From the NCBI RefSeq assembly GCF_003591515.1, contig NZ_QZCG01000003.1, positions 62,001 through 126,000 on the forward strand: a stretch of DNA of 64,000 nt. The letters run 5' to 3'. The notes beneath the pieces are model-generated. The model did no database searches. It was given only the letters and a program-made list of their open reading frames with translations, and was not told the DNA's origin. Source of the stretch: Paracoccus onubensis. Its GTDB lineage: Bacteria; Pseudomonadota; Alphaproteobacteria; Rhodobacterales; Rhodobacteraceae. A program made the translations under genes and the position numbers. Positions 42,343 through 52,174 of this stretch are shown here, one piece after another; position 1 is the stretch's first letter, and each line of letters starts with the position of its first letter.

Positions 42343-43323
42343 ATGGACGACACCCATCGGAAACCGGAAGCGATACGGCGGGGCGCGCGGATGCTCCGAA
42401 CGGCGCTCGGGCCGGCGATCGCCCGGTTTTTGGAGGATCCCGTGACCGTCGAGGTGATGCTCAACCCCGACGGGCGGCTCTGGATCGACCGGCTCTCGGA
42501 AGGTCTGTCCGACACGGATGAGTGGCTTTCGTCCGAGGATGGCGAACGGATCATCCGGCTGGTGGCGCATCATGTCGGTGTGGAGACCCATGCCGGGGCG
42601 CCGCGCGTCTCGGCGGAGCTGCCGGAGACGGGAGAGCGCTTCGAGGGGCTGCTGCCGCCGGTGGTCGCGGCCCCGGCCTTCGCCATCCGCAAGCCCGCCA
42701 TCGCGGTCTTCACGCTCGACGATTACGTCGCCTCCGGGATCATGACCCGGCTGCAGGCCGAGGCGCTGCGCCTCGGCGTGGCGACGCAGGCCAATATCCT
42801 CGTGGCCGGCGGCACCTCGACCGGCAAGACGACGCTGACCAATGCGCTGCTCGCCGAGGTGGCGAAGACGCAGGATCGCGTGGTGCTCATCGAGGATACC
42901 CGCGAGCTGCAATGCGCGGCCCCCAATCTGGTGGCGATGCGCACGAAGGAGGGTGTGGCCTCGCTGTCGGATCTCGTCCGCTCGGCGCTCCGCCTGCGCC
43001 CGGACCGGATCCCGGTCGGCGAGGTGCGGGGTCCGGAAGCGCTCGATCTGTTGAAGGCCTGGGGCACGGGCCATCCGGGCGGCATCGGCACCATCCATGC
43101 GGGTTCCGCACTGGGCGCACTGCGCCGGATGGAACAGCTCATTCAGGAGGCCGTGGTCACGGTCCCCCGCGAGCTGATCGCCGAGACTGTGGATCTGATC
43201 GCCGTGCTCTCGGGGCGCGGAGCCGCGCGCCGTCTTTCTGAACTCGCCCGCGTCCATGGGCTCGGCCCGGACGGCGATTACCGCATCACCCCCGTCATCC
43301 ATCCGGAAGGAGATTCCGCATGA
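42343..43323 (+). CDS. trbB: TrbB, VirB11-type ATPase
   Basis: A 326-aa hexameric traffic ATPase: Walker [10 protein letters not shown] (about 156-164), [11 protein letters not shown] and [16 protein letters not shown]. It powers pilus assembly and substrate transfer at the inner membrane. First gene of the trb operon; overlaps trbC by ATGA. Full length. Confidence 0.95.
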   Translation: MDDTHRKPEAIRRGARMLRTALGPAIARFLEDPVTVEVMLNPDGRLWIDRLSEGLSDTDEWLSSEDGERIIRLVAHHVGVETHAGAPRVSAELPETGERFEGLLPPVVAAPAFAIRKPAIAVFTLDDYVASGIMTRLQAEALRLGVATQANILVAGGTSTGKTTLTNALLAEVAKTQDRVVLIEDTRELQCAAPNLVAMRTKEGVASLSDLVRSALRLRPDRIPVGEVRGPEALDLLKAWGTGHPGGIGTIHAGSALGALRRMEQLIQEAVVTVPRELIAETVDLIAVLSGRGAARRLSELARVHGLGPDGDYRITPVIHPEGDSA

Positions 43324-43649
43324 TCCGCCATGCCATGCGCATTCGCTATCATATCGCCACCGCAGCGACCGTCACCTGGGTCAGTCTCACGACCCGTGCC
43401 GCCCATGCTTCGGGTTCCTCCATGCCCTGGGAAGCGCCACTGCAATCGATCCTCGAATCCATCGAGGGGCCGGTCGCGAAGATCATCGCGGTGATCATTA
43501 TCATCATGACCGGGTTGACGCTGGCCTTCGGCGATACCGGCGGCGGGTTCCGGCGGCTGATCCAGATCGTTTTCGGGATCTCCATCGCCTTCGCGGCCAG
43601 TTCGTTTTTTCTCAGCTTCTTCAGCTTCGGCGGCGGGATTCTGGTGTAA
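43320..43649 (+). CDS. trbC: TrbC, conjugative pilin
   Basis: A 109-aa prepilin with a long signal peptide ending near AHASGSSMPW and two hydrophobic helices (IIAVIIIIMTGLTLAF; IVFGISIAFAASSFFLSFF). In IncP systems it is trimmed by LepB and TraF and cyclised. Adjacent to trbD with a one-base overlap. Confidence 0.92.
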   Translation: MIRHAMRIRYHIATAATVTWVSLTTRAAHASGSSMPWEAPLQSILESIEGPVAKIIAVIIIIMTGLTLAFGDTGGGFRRLIQIVFGISIAFAASSFFLSFFSFGGGILV

Positions 43650-43930
43650 TGGCGGCCGTTTTCGAGCAACTCGACGCGGTGCCGGGTTTCTCCGTCCCGG
43701 TGCATCGCGCCCTGACAGAACCGATCCTGCTCGGCGGCGCACCGAGGTCCATCGCCATCCTGAACGGCACGCTGGCCGGGGCCATCGGCCTGGGCCTCCA
43801 ACTCTGGCTCGCGGGTCTCCTGATCTGGGCTTTGGGCCATATCGCCGCCGTCTGGGCCGCAAAACGCGATCCGCTCTTTGTCGAGGTCGCGCGGCGGCAT
43901 CTGCGTGTCCCCGGTCATCTGGCGGTGTGA
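43649..43930 (+). CDS. trbD: TrbD, VirB3-like inner-membrane protein
   Basis: A 93-aa protein with two TM segments in AILNGTLAGAIGLGLQLWLAG and LIWALGHIAAVW, and a typical N-terminal HRALTEPILLGGAPR. Partner of TrbE. ATG 43649 overlaps the trbC stop. Confidence 0.92.
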   Translation: MAAVFEQLDAVPGFSVPVHRALTEPILLGGAPRSIAILNGTLAGAIGLGLQLWLAGLLIWALGHIAAVWAAKRDPLFVEVARRHLRVPGHLAV

Positions 43931-43940
43931 AGGCGTGGTC

Positions 43941-46505
43941 ATGATGAATCTCGCCGAATATCGCCGCCATGCCACGAGGCTCGCCGATTACCTGCCCTGG
44001 GCGGCGCTGGTGGGTCAGGGCGTGGTCCTGAACAAGGATGGCAGCTTTCAGCGCACGGCGCGGTTCCGCGGGCCGGATCTGGACTCCGCCGTGGCGGCTG
44101 AACTGGTCGCCGCCGCTGGCCGCATCAACAATGCCTTCCGCCGCCTGGGCTCAGGCTGGGCAATCTTCGTCGAGGCACAACGCAGCGCGGCCGCCAGTTA
44201 TCCCGACAGCATGTTTCCCGATGCCGCCTCGGCATTGCTCGATGCGGAGCGGAAAGCCGGTTTTGAGGAGGACAGCGCACATTTCGACTCCCGCTATTAC
44301 CTCACCTTTCTCTGGCTGCCGCCCGCCGAGGATGCGGCGCGGGCGGAATCCTGGCTCTATGAGGGCCGCGAGAGCTCGGGCGTCAACCCGTGGGAATTGC
44401 TGCGCGGATTTCAGGACCGCAGCAGCCGGGTGCTGGCATTGCTGGACGGGTTCATGCCGGAATGCCGCTGGCTCGATGATGGCGAGACGCTCACCTACCT
44501 CCATTCAACGATTTCCACCAACCGGCAGCGCGTGCGTATACCGGAGGTGCCGATGCATCTCGATGCGCTGCTGGCCGATCAGCCGCTTGTCGGCGGGTTG
44601 GAGCCGCGTCTGGGCGGACATCATCTGCGGGTCCTGACCATCACCGGTTTTCCGGGTGCGACCACACCCGGTATTCTCGATGATCTGAACCGGCTGGCCT
44701 TTCCCTATCGCTGGTCGGCCCGTGCCATTCTCATGGACAAGACGGATGCCACAAGGCTGCTGACGAAGATCAGGCGGCAATGGTTCGCCAAGCGCAAGTC
44801 GATCGCCGCGATCCTGAAGGAGGTGATGACCAATGAACAATCCACCCTCGTGGACAGTGATGCCGCCAACAAGGCCGCCGATGCCGACATGGCGCTGCAG
44901 GAACTTGGGGCCGATAGCGCGGGTATGGCATATGTGACGGCCAGCGTCACGGTCTGGGATGAGGACGCCAATCGCGCCGACGAGAAGCTGCGGCTGGCGG
45001 AAAAACTGATCCAGGGCCGTGATTTCACCGCCATGCCGGAAACGGTCAATGCGGTGGATGCTTGGCTCGGCTCGCTGCCCGGCCATGCCTATGCCAATAT
45101 CCGCCAGCCGCCGATCAGCACATTGAATCTCGCCCATATGATCCCGCTCAGCGCCGTCTGGGCGGGCGAGGGCCGGGACGCGCATCTCGATGACGTCCCT
45201 GTGTTCTATGCCAGGACCGAAGGTGCGACCCCGTTCCGGTTCTCCCTTCATGTCGGCGATGTCGGACACACGCTGGTCGTCGGCCCCACCGGCGCGGGAA
45301 AATCGGTGCTGCTGGCGCTGATGGCGCTGCAGTTCCGGCGTTATGAGCGTTCCCAGGTCTTCGCCTTCGATTTCGGCGGCTCGATCCGCGCGGCGGCGCT
45401 GGCCATGGGAGGTGACTGGCATGATCTCGGCGGTGGCCTGACGGAAAGCGAGGAGGCTTCCATCTCACTGCAGCCGCTCGCGCGCATCAGCGAGCCCCAT
45501 GAACGCGCCTGGGCGGCAGACTGGCTCACCGCCATCCTGATGCGTGAAGGCATCCCTATCGCTCCTGAAGTCAAGGAGCATCTCTGGACGGCTCTGACCT
45601 CGCTGGCCTCGGCGCCGGTTAGCGAGCGGACCCTTACCGGGCTCGTGGTGCTGCTGCAGGCGAATGATCTGAAACAGGCGCTACGGCCGTATTGCATCGG
45701 CGGGGCTTACGGGCGGCTGCTCGATGCCGAGTTCGAGTACCTGGGCAGTTCGGATGTCCAGGCGTTCGAGATCGAGGGGCTGGTCGGCACCGGCGCGGCG
45801 CCGGCCGTGCTCTCCTACCTCTTCCATCGGATCGGTGACCGGCTCGATGGCCGCCCGACATTGCTGATCATCGATGAGGGCTGGCTGGCGCTGGATGACG
45901 AGGGTTTCGCCGATCAGCTGCGCGAGTGGCTGAAGACGCTCAGGAAGAAGAACGCCTCCGTCATCTTCGCCACGCAGTCGCTCTCGGATATCGACAGTTC
46001 CGTCATCGCGCCCGCGATCATCGAGAGTTGCCCGACGCGGTTGCTGCTGCCGAACGAGCGCGCCATCGAGCCGCAGATCCTGCGTGTCTATCGTCGTTTC
46101 GGCCTCAACGAACGGCAGATCGAGATCCTTGCCCGGGCCACGCCGAAACGCGATTATTACTGCCAGTCGCGCCGCGGCAACCGGCTCTTCGAACTGGGGC
46201 TTTCGGAGGTTGGGCTGGCGCTCTGTGCCGCCTCGTCCAAATCTGACCAGACGCTGATCTCCGGGATTCTTGCCGAACATGGCCGTGAGGGGTTTCTGGC
46301 GGCCTGGCTCATGGTTCGAGGCGTTGAATGGGCCGCCGATCTCATCCCCGATCTCACCAATCTCGCACCTGCGGAACCTGAAGCGGAAACCGGACCGCTG
46401 TCCGATGATGCAGGGGTGCCCGAAAAGGACGAGGCCATTCCGGCTCAGTCCAACGCCGATTTCGCCGGGGAAGAGGACACGAACGACGAGGAGATCAATC
46501 GATGA
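43941..46505 (+). CDS. trbE: TrbE, VirB4-type ATPase
   Basis: An 854-aa large transfer ATPase. The N-terminal domain begins NLAEYRRHATRLADYLPW. Walker A is GPTGAGKS (about 447) and Walker B LLIIDEGW (about 641), followed by KKNASVIFATQSLSDI. Energises pilin handling and channel assembly. ATG 43941 has AAGG 8 bases upstream. Overlaps trbJ. Confidence 0.95.
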   Translation: MMNLAEYRRHATRLADYLPWAALVGQGVVLNKDGSFQRTARFRGPDLDSAVAAELVAAAGRINNAFRRLGSGWAIFVEAQRSAAASYPDSMFPDAASALLDAERKAGFEEDSAHFDSRYYLTFLWLPPAEDAARAESWLYEGRESSGVNPWELLRGFQDRSSRVLALLDGFMPECRWLDDGETLTYLHSTISTNRQRVRIPEVPMHLDALLADQPLVGGLEPRLGGHHLRVLTITGFPGATTPGILDDLNRLAFPYRWSARAILMDKTDATRLLTKIRRQWFAKRKSIAAILKEVMTNEQSTLVDSDAANKAADADMALQELGADSAGMAYVTASVTVWDEDANRADEKLRLAEKLIQGRDFTAMPETVNAVDAWLGSLPGHAYANIRQPPISTLNLAHMIPLSAVWAGEGRDAHLDDVPVFYARTEGATPFRFSLHVGDVGHTLVVGPTGAGKSVLLALMALQFRRYERSQVFAFDFGGSIRAAALAMGGDWHDLGGGLTESEEASISLQPLARISEPHERAWAADWLTAILMREGIPIAPEVKEHLWTALTSLASAPVSERTLTGLVVLLQANDLKQALRPYCIGGAYGRLLDAEFEYLGSSDVQAFEIEGLVGTGAAPAVLSYLFHRIGDRLDGRPTLLIIDEGWLALDDEGFADQLREWLKTLRKKNASVIFATQSLSDIDSSVIAPAIIESCPTRLLLPNERAIEPQILRVYRRFGLNERQIEILARATPKRDYYCQSRRGNRLFELGLSEVGLALCAASSKSDQTLISGILAEHGREGFLAAWLMVRGVEWAADLIPDLTNLAPAEPEAETGPLSDDAGVPEKDEAIPAQSNADFAGEEDTNDEEINR

Positions 46506-47299
46506 CAGGCAAAAGGAAACCCAACCTCCATCACGGACGCCGCAGATTTCGCGTGGTGGGTGCCACGGTCCTTGCCATGACACTCACCATGCCGGCTATC
46601 ACCTCACCCGCCCACGCCTTTTTCGGCCTCGGCGGAGGACCCCTCATTGTCTATGACCCGCAGAACCATGCCGAGAACATTCTCTCGGCGGCACGCGCGC
46701 TCGAGCAGATCAACAACCAGATCACCTCGCTGCAGAACGAGGCGCGGATGCTGACCAACCAGGCCCGCCATCTCGAAAGCCTGCCCTATAGCGCGATCCA
46801 GCAGCTGCAACAGAATGTTCAGCAGACCCAGCAACTGCTCGGACAGGCGCAGAATATCGCCTTCGACGTCCAGGAGATCGACAAAAAATTCCGGGAGGAT
46901 TATGGCAATCTGCCTGTAAACGCGCCCGAGGCCGAATTGATCGCCGATGCCCGGTCGCGCTGGGAGACCACTATCGGCGGGTTGCAGGACGCGATGCGCG
47001 TACAGGCCGGCGTCGTCGGCAATATCGACAGCAACCGAGCGGAGATGTCGGCGCTGGTCGGTGAAAGCCAGAAGGCCGTGGGGGCGCTCCAGGCTACACA
47101 GGCCGGCAACCAGTTATTGGCGCTACAATCGCAGCAGCTCTCCGACCTGGTTGCGGTGATGTCGGCCAATGGCCGATCAGAAGCGCTTCTTGAGGCCGAA
47201 CGCGCCACCGCCGCCGAGCAGGGTCGCGTCCAGCGCGAGCGGTTTCTTACGCCCGGCAGCGGCTATCAGCCGGGCCATGCCCGCATGTTCAATGAATAA
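46502..47299 (+). CDS. trbJ: TrbJ, VirB5-like pilus component
   Basis: A 265-aa secreted protein with a signal peptide (MTLTMPAITSPAHAFFG). The core is coiled-coil rich in Gln and Asn (NNQITSLQNEARMLTNQARHLESL). Minor pilus or adhesion protein. The overlap with trbE fixes the start. Confidence 0.92.
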   Translation: MTGKRKPNLHHGRRRFRVVGATVLAMTLTMPAITSPAHAFFGLGGGPLIVYDPQNHAENILSAARALEQINNQITSLQNEARMLTNQARHLESLPYSAIQQLQQNVQQTQQLLGQAQNIAFDVQEIDKKFREDYGNLPVNAPEAELIADARSRWETTIGGLQDAMRVQAGVVGNIDSNRAEMSALVGESQKAVGALQATQAGNQLLALQSQQLSDLVAVMSANGRSEALLEAERATAAEQGRVQRERFLTPGSGYQPGHARMFNE

Positions 47300-47317
47300 T
47301 GACAGCAGGTGAGTGCC

Positions 47318-47605
47318 ATGCATGATCCTTTCTGGCCGCGCACCCTCGCCATCCTTCTGCTGGCCGTGGCCATGACGGTGACCGTGATCCGGTTACAGGA
47401 GACTGGCGATCTGCCGGAGACACCGGAACCGGCAATTCGTCTGCTGCCCGAGGATCCGCTGCGCGCGGAACAGCGCCGCTGCCAGGAGATGGGGGAGGCG
47501 GCCGCGAAGGACGAAGAATGCCTGCGCGTCTGGGCCGAGACCCGGGATCGCTTTCTCGGACGCGACGCAGGCCCCGCCCTTCCGCTGGATAACGAGGGGC
47601 AGTGA
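47318..47605 (+). CDS. trbK: TrbK-alt, putative entry exclusion protein
   Basis: A 95-aa protein with an N-terminal TM helix (LAILLLAVAMTVTVIRL) and C-terminal CQEMGEAAAKDEECLRVWAETRDRFLG, the signature of TrbK-alt. It should block redundant transfer between cells carrying the element. ATG 47318 is chosen over GTG 47309 because AGGTGA lies just upstream. Confidence 0.85.
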   Translation: MHDPFWPRTLAILLLAVAMTVTVIRLQETGDLPETPEPAIRLLPEDPLRAEQRRCQEMGEAAAKDEECLRVWAETRDRFLGRDAGPALPLDNEGQ

Positions 47606-47608
47606 ACC

Positions 47609-48967
47609 GTGGAGAGTACGGGCGTCATTGATGAGTTCCTAGGGGTTTTCACCGACTATATCGATTCCGGCTTCGGCTTGCTGGGCGGCGAGGTCGCCTT
47701 CATCGCCACCACCCTGATCGTCATCGATGTGACGCTGGCCGCGCTCTTCTGGGCCTGGGGCGCCGAGGATGATATCGTGGCAAGGCTGGTGAAGAAGACC
47801 CTCTTTGTCGGCATCTTCGCTTACCTGATCTCCAACTGGAACAGTCTCGCCAAAATTGTTTTCGAGAGTTTCGCGGGGCTCGGGCTCATGGCGTCGGGCA
47901 CCGGGTTTTCCGTCGAGGATCTGATGCGGCCCGGCCGGGTCGCCCAGACCGGGCTCGATGCCGGACGGCCCTTGCTGGAAAGCATATCCGATCTGATGGG
48001 CTGGGTGGCGTTTTTCGAGAATTTCATCCAGATCGCCTGCCTGCTCTTTGCCTGGGTGCTGGTGATCCTCGCCTTCTTCATCCTCGCCGTGCAGCTCTTC
48101 TTCACCTTGATCGAATTCAAGCTGACCACGCTGGCCGGATTCGTGCTCATTCCCTTCGGGCTCTTCGGCAAGACCGCCTTCATGGCCGAGCGGGTGCTGG
48201 GCAATGTCGTCTCCTCCGGCATCAAGGTGCTGGTGCTCGCGGTCATCATCGGCATCGGCTCGACGCTGTTCGGCCAGTTCACCGAAGGCTTCGGTGGCAT
48301 CAGCCCGAGTATCGACGAGGCCATGGCCATCGTGCTGGCGGCGCTGTCGCTACTGGGCCTCGGGATCTTCGGCCCCGGCATCGCCACCGGGCTGGTCTCC
48401 GGCGGCCCGCAACTCGGCGCAGGCGCCGCAGCCGGCACCGGGCTGGCAGTGGGCGGCGCGGCTGTGGCCGCAGGCGGTGCAGCTATGCTCGCGGCTGGCG
48501 GTGGCGCGGCCGCGCTTTCCGGAACTGCGGCTGCCGCCCGGGGTGGAGCGGCCCTTGCCGGCGGCGCCTCCACCGCCTACCGGCTCGGGACCGGGGGACA
48601 ATCCGGAATTGGCGGCACCGCCGCGGGCATGGGCGGGATTGGGCGCGCTGCCGGAAGCGCGATCTCGTCTCCGCTCAAGCATGCCGCCTCCCGCACCGCA
48701 GACAGCATGAAGACCAGCTATGCGCAGGGTGCCAAAAGCAGTGTCATGGCGACTGGCGGCAGTTCCACCATGGGGACGCTGGGCGGAAGCGAGGCTTCCA
48801 CGTCCGGTAATTCAACCTCCCTCAGCAACGCGCCCGGTTGGGCGCAGCGCTTGCGCCGCCATCCGGGACTGGGCCACGGCGCCCGGGTTACGGCCCACGC
48901 CCTGCGCGCAGGTGACAGCCATGGCCCCGGTGCCTCCGTCAATCTCTCCGAAAGTACCCGCTCATGA
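47609..48967 (+). CDS. trbL: TrbL, VirB6-like polytopic channel protein
   Basis: A 452-aa inner-membrane protein with at least five TM helices in residues 20-260 and a Gly/Ala-rich cytoplasmic tail (residues 270-450) typical of TrbL. The GTG start at 47609 follows GAGGGG. Overlaps trbF by 4 bp. Confidence 0.93.
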   Translation: MESTGVIDEFLGVFTDYIDSGFGLLGGEVAFIATTLIVIDVTLAALFWAWGAEDDIVARLVKKTLFVGIFAYLISNWNSLAKIVFESFAGLGLMASGTGFSVEDLMRPGRVAQTGLDAGRPLLESISDLMGWVAFFENFIQIACLLFAWVLVILAFFILAVQLFFTLIEFKLTTLAGFVLIPFGLFGKTAFMAERVLGNVVSSGIKVLVLAVIIGIGSTLFGQFTEGFGGISPSIDEAMAIVLAALSLLGLGIFGPGIATGLVSGGPQLGAGAAAGTGLAVGGAAVAAGGAAMLAAGGGAAALSGTAAAARGGAALAGGASTAYRLGTGGQSGIGGTAAGMGGIGRAAGSAISSPLKHAASRTADSMKTSYAQGAKSSVMATGGSSTMGTLGGSEASTSGNSTSLSNAPGWAQRLRRHPGLGHGARVTAHALRAGDSHGPGASVNLSESTRS

Positions 48968-49653
48968 ATATCTTCAGACGCCCGACCACGCATTACGGCA
49001 AGGCCTCGGAACCGGTGACGCCCTATCAGAAGGCCGCACAGGCCTGGGACGAGCGGATCGGCTCGGCCCGGGTGCAGGCGAAAAACTGGCGCTTCATGGC
49101 CTTCTTCTGCCTGCTGCTGGCAGGTGGTTTCGCCGCAGCGCTGATCTGGCAATCGGCGCGTGGCACCGTGGTGCCTTGGGTGGTGCAGGTCGATGCGCTG
49201 GGCGAAGCTCAGGCGGTGGCACCCGCCGAGGCCGATTACCGGCCGACCGACCCCCAGATCGCCTTCCATCTCGGCCGTTTCATCGAGCAGACCCGTGGGC
49301 TGCCTGCCGATCCGGTGATCCTGCGGCAGAACTGGCTGCGCGCCTATGAGTTCACCACGGATCGGGGTGCGGCGGCATTGAATGATTACGCCCGTGCCAA
49401 TGATCCCTTCGCCCGTGTTGGCGAGGAGCAGATCTCCGTGGAGGTCTCATCCGTGATCCGGGCCTCGCCGGACAGCTTTCGTGTCGCCTGGACCGAGCGT
49501 CACTACGAGAACGGCCAGCATTCGGGCACCGAGCGCTGGACCGCGATACTGACTATCGTCATCCAGACTCCGCGCGATGCCGAGCGCCTGCGCGCCAATC
49601 CGCTCGGCATCTATGTCAATGCCATCAACTGGTCGCGGGAGATGAGCCAATGA
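48964..49653 (+). CDS. trbF: TrbF, VirB8-like protein
   Basis: A 229-aa bitopic protein: short cytoplasmic N-terminus, TM helix FMAFFCLLLAGGFAAALIW, and a periplasmic NTF2-like domain ending NPLGIYVNAINWSREM. Its stop TGA overlaps ATG 49650, where trbG would normally begin. Confidence 0.93.
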   Translation: MNIFRRPTTHYGKASEPVTPYQKAAQAWDERIGSARVQAKNWRFMAFFCLLLAGGFAAALIWQSARGTVVPWVVQVDALGEAQAVAPAEADYRPTDPQIAFHLGRFIEQTRGLPADPVILRQNWLRAYEFTTDRGAAALNDYARANDPFARVGEEQISVEVSSVIRASPDSFRVAWTERHYENGQHSGTERWTAILTIVIQTPRDAERLRANPLGIYVNAINWSREMSQ

Positions 49654-49661
49654 GGACAGGT

Positions 49662-50027
49662 TCAGATCGTCACGCCTCGTGGGGCTGTGAATGCCTCATC
49701 GGTGACATTGCCGGTGTTCAGGACCTCAGCTGGTTCGAAGATCAGAATTTCCGCTTCCTCATCGGCTGCGGTGCGGTGCTCGACACCGCGCGGAACGACA
49801 ACAAACTCTCCTGGGCCCATATCACAAATCCTGTCACGAAACTCCACCCGGAAACGTCCTTTCCAGACCAGAAACATTTCCTCGCAATCCTCATGCTGAT
49901 GCCATGGAAAGACGCCCTGAACCTTGACCACTTTCACCTCCTGCCCGTTGAGGCTTGCGATCACCTTCGGGCGCCAATGTTCCGAGAAAAGCGAAAACTT
50001 CGCAGCGATATCTCCATGTTGCACCAT
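49662..50027 (-). CDS. Cupin-domain protein inserted at the start of trbG
   Basis: A 121-aa single-domain cupin. Motif 1 is WHQHEDCEEMFLVWKGRFRVE (G-less HxH-x4-E form) and motif 2 GEFVVVPRGVEHRT, with all metal-binding residues present. The start of the cupin reads MVQHGDIAAKFSLFSEHW. It is antisense to the trb operon, with its stop 9 bp from the trbF stop and its start overlapping the remaining trbG sequence. Function unknown (small-molecule binding or isomerase-like). It splits trbG's original start codon from its lipoprotein signal. Confidence 0.85.
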   Translation of the reverse strand: MVQHGDIAAKFSLFSEHWRPKVIASLNGQEVKVVKVQGVFPWHQHEDCEEMFLVWKGRFRVEFRDRICDMGPGEFVVVPRGVEHRTAADEEAEILIFEPAEVLNTGNVTDEAFTAPRGVTI

Positions 50028-51047
50028 CTTTTGCCCCTGCCTCTAAGACTGTTTCGTCAGCATGTCATATACGGATTGAGCATCGTGTTTGCCACTCTGG
50101 CCCTGGTCGGTTGTGCCGCGAACAAACCGCCGCCATTCAGCTATGACGATCATGTGCCGCCCTTGGCGGAGTCGCCTGCCGTGACGGAGGCGGACGCGCC
50201 GCCCGAACCCTTGCACACACCGCCCGCCTGGACACCGGCAAAGGGCGGCGCGATGGCGAAAGCGCCGGCTTCGCAGGTCGCGAACGCCAATGCCGCCGCC
50301 CGGGTCGAGCCACGCCGCGAAGGCTATTACAATTCCATCCAGATCTATCCCTGGTCGGAAGGCGCGCTCTACCAGATCTATGCCGCGCCTGGAAAAATCA
50401 CCGATATCGCGCTGGAGCCGGGCGAGAAACTCACCGATGCCGGACCGATCGCGGCGGGTGATACCACCCGCTGGATCATCGGCGATACGACAAGCGGCTC
50501 CGGTGCAGGTGCCCGCACCCATGTGCTGGTGAAGCCGACCCGGCCAGATATCTCGACGAACCTGGTTATCAGCACCGACCGGCGCAGCTACATGATCGAG
50601 CTGCGCGCCAGCGAGGAGACCTGGATGCCGGCTGTCTCATGGGATTATCCGCAGTTGAGGGTCACACGGCGCGTCACGCCGGCGCAGCCCGCCATCCCCG
50701 CAGTCTCGGCCCGGAATTACCGCTACGGACTGCAGATCCCGGGCGACAGCCCTCCCTGGCGGCCTGTCTCCGTCTTCGATGATGGCCGCCATGCCTATGT
50801 GGTCTTTCCACCCGGCATCGTGCAGGGTGAAATGCCGCCGATCTTCGTGCTGGGACCCGATGGCGAGCCGCAGATCGTCAACAGCCGCGTTTCCCGCAAC
50901 GTCCTGATCGTGGACCGGTTGTTTGCAACCGCCGAGCTGCGTCTCGGCAGTGGTGATCGCCAGCAGGTGGTGCGGATCGTCCGGATTGAAAGGACACAGG
51001 TGAAGGCCGCGAAGGCAGGTACTGCGCGTCATGGGGGGAGGTCATGA
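50016..51047 (+). CDS. trbG: TrbG, VirB9-like outer-membrane complex protein
   Basis: The body of TrbG is complete: lipoprotein-type signal (YGLSIVFATLALVGC), YYNSIQIYPWSEGALYQIYAAPGKITDI, then the VirB9 C-terminal domain PPIFVLGPDGEPQIVNSRV. The normal start at ATG 49650 is separated from this by the cupin insertion; the frame stays open across it but would add about 120 unrelated residues ahead of the signal. ATG 50016 (no SD) or TTG 50076 are alternative starts. Expression may be impaired; start uncertain. Confidence 0.8.
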   Translation: MLHHLLPLPLRLFRQHVIYGLSIVFATLALVGCAANKPPPFSYDDHVPPLAESPAVTEADAPPEPLHTPPAWTPAKGGAMAKAPASQVANANAAARVEPRREGYYNSIQIYPWSEGALYQIYAAPGKITDIALEPGEKLTDAGPIAAGDTTRWIIGDTTSGSGAGARTHVLVKPTRPDISTNLVISTDRRSYMIELRASEETWMPAVSWDYPQLRVTRRVTPAQPAIPAVSARNYRYGLQIPGDSPPWRPVSVFDDGRHAYVVFPPGIVQGEMPPIFVLGPDGEPQIVNSRVSRNVLIVDRLFATAELRLGSGDRQQVVRIVRIERTQVKAAKAGTARHGGRS

Positions 51048-52171
51048 GTAGGGCGGACATTGCCGCGCGGATGCGATTGCACCCGAACCCGCCGCGGGTC
51101 ACCCGCCTGTCCCGAAAACTGCTCCTCGGCGTCGGCGCCGCTGTGTTGCTGGGGATCGGCGGGGCACTGATCTATGCGCTGCAGAGCCGAGAGGCAGCAC
51201 CGGGCGGTGAGGAACTCTATTCGACCCAAAACCGTACCACGGCGGATGGACTTGCCGACCTGCCCTCCGACTATACCGGCCCGGTGCTCGGGCCGGCATT
51301 GCCCGGCGATCTTGGCGGCCCGATCCTGAAGGCTCGGAAACAAGGGAAGCCGGTAGACCCGCCTCCAATCACCACGCCCACCGTCGATCCGGAGGAAGCA
51401 CGACGCCGCGCCGAGGAGGAGGCCGCGCGGCTGAGTGGCGTGTTCTTTCAGACCGGGCCGGATACCGGCAATGTGTCAGGGGCCACCACGAGTTTCGCGG
51501 GACTCGCAGGACGATCCGATTCAGCAGGGGCGCAGGACGGGCACCAGGCTTTCCTTGATAGCCCCATCGACCGGCAAGCAGTGGCCTCGGATCGGATCAC
51601 GCCGCCGGCCTCGCCCTATATCCTGCAGGCGGGGTCAGTCATTCCAGCCGCCTTGATTACTGGTATCCGTTCCGATCTGCCTGGCCAGATCACCGCCCAG
51701 GTCACCGAGCCCGTTTATGACAGCCCAACGGGCTCGATCCTGCTGATCCCGCAGGGCACGCGGCTCATCGGCGCATATGATGACAGCGTCAGTTTCGGGC
51801 AGCGCCGGGTGCTGCTGGTGTGGAACCGGCTGATTTTCCCGGATGGCCGCTCCCTCGTGCTGGAGCGCCTGCCGGGTGCGGATGCGAGCGGCTTTGGCGG
51901 GCTGGAGGATGGTGTCGATTACCACTGGTGGGATCTGATGAAGGGGGCCGGTTTGTCCACGCTGCTCGCCGCCAGCGCCGAGTTTGCGAGTGACGACGAG
52001 GACCGCCTGACCCGCGCCATCCGCGAAGGCGCCGTCGACACCATCAATGAGACCGGGCAACAGATCGTCCAGCGGCAATTGCAGGTGGAACCGACACTGA
52101 CCATCCGGCCGGGCTTTCCTGTGCGGGTGCTCGTGATCCGGGATCTGGTATTCGAAAACGCAGGAGAATGA
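51044..52171 (+). CDS. trbI: TrbI, VirB10-like scaffold protein
   Basis: A 375-aa protein with an N-terminal TM helix (LLLGVGAAVLLGIGGALIYAL), a proline-rich periplasmic linker (PPPITTPTVDPEEARRRAEEEA) and a beta-barrel domain (ILQAGSVIPAALITGIRSDL; QGTRLIGAYDDSVSFGQRR). It bridges both membranes and senses energy. Overlaps trbG by 4 bp. Confidence 0.95.
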   Translation: MSRADIAARMRLHPNPPRVTRLSRKLLLGVGAAVLLGIGGALIYALQSREAAPGGEELYSTQNRTTADGLADLPSDYTGPVLGPALPGDLGGPILKARKQGKPVDPPPITTPTVDPEEARRRAEEEAARLSGVFFQTGPDTGNVSGATTSFAGLAGRSDSAGAQDGHQAFLDSPIDRQAVASDRITPPASPYILQAGSVIPAALITGIRSDLPGQITAQVTEPVYDSPTGSILLIPQGTRLIGAYDDSVSFGQRRVLLVWNRLIFPDGRSLVLERLPGADASGFGGLEDGVDYHWWDLMKGAGLSTLLAASAEFASDDEDRLTRAIREGAVDTINETGQQIVQRQLQVEPTLTIRPGFPVRVLVIRDLVFENAGE

Positions 52172-52174
52172 TTC

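Noticed and set aside
49650..50015. N-terminal extension of TrbG through the cupin region
   Set aside because: It is antisense of a complete cupin gene and places about 120 unrelated residues before a lipoprotein signal; unlikely native sequence.
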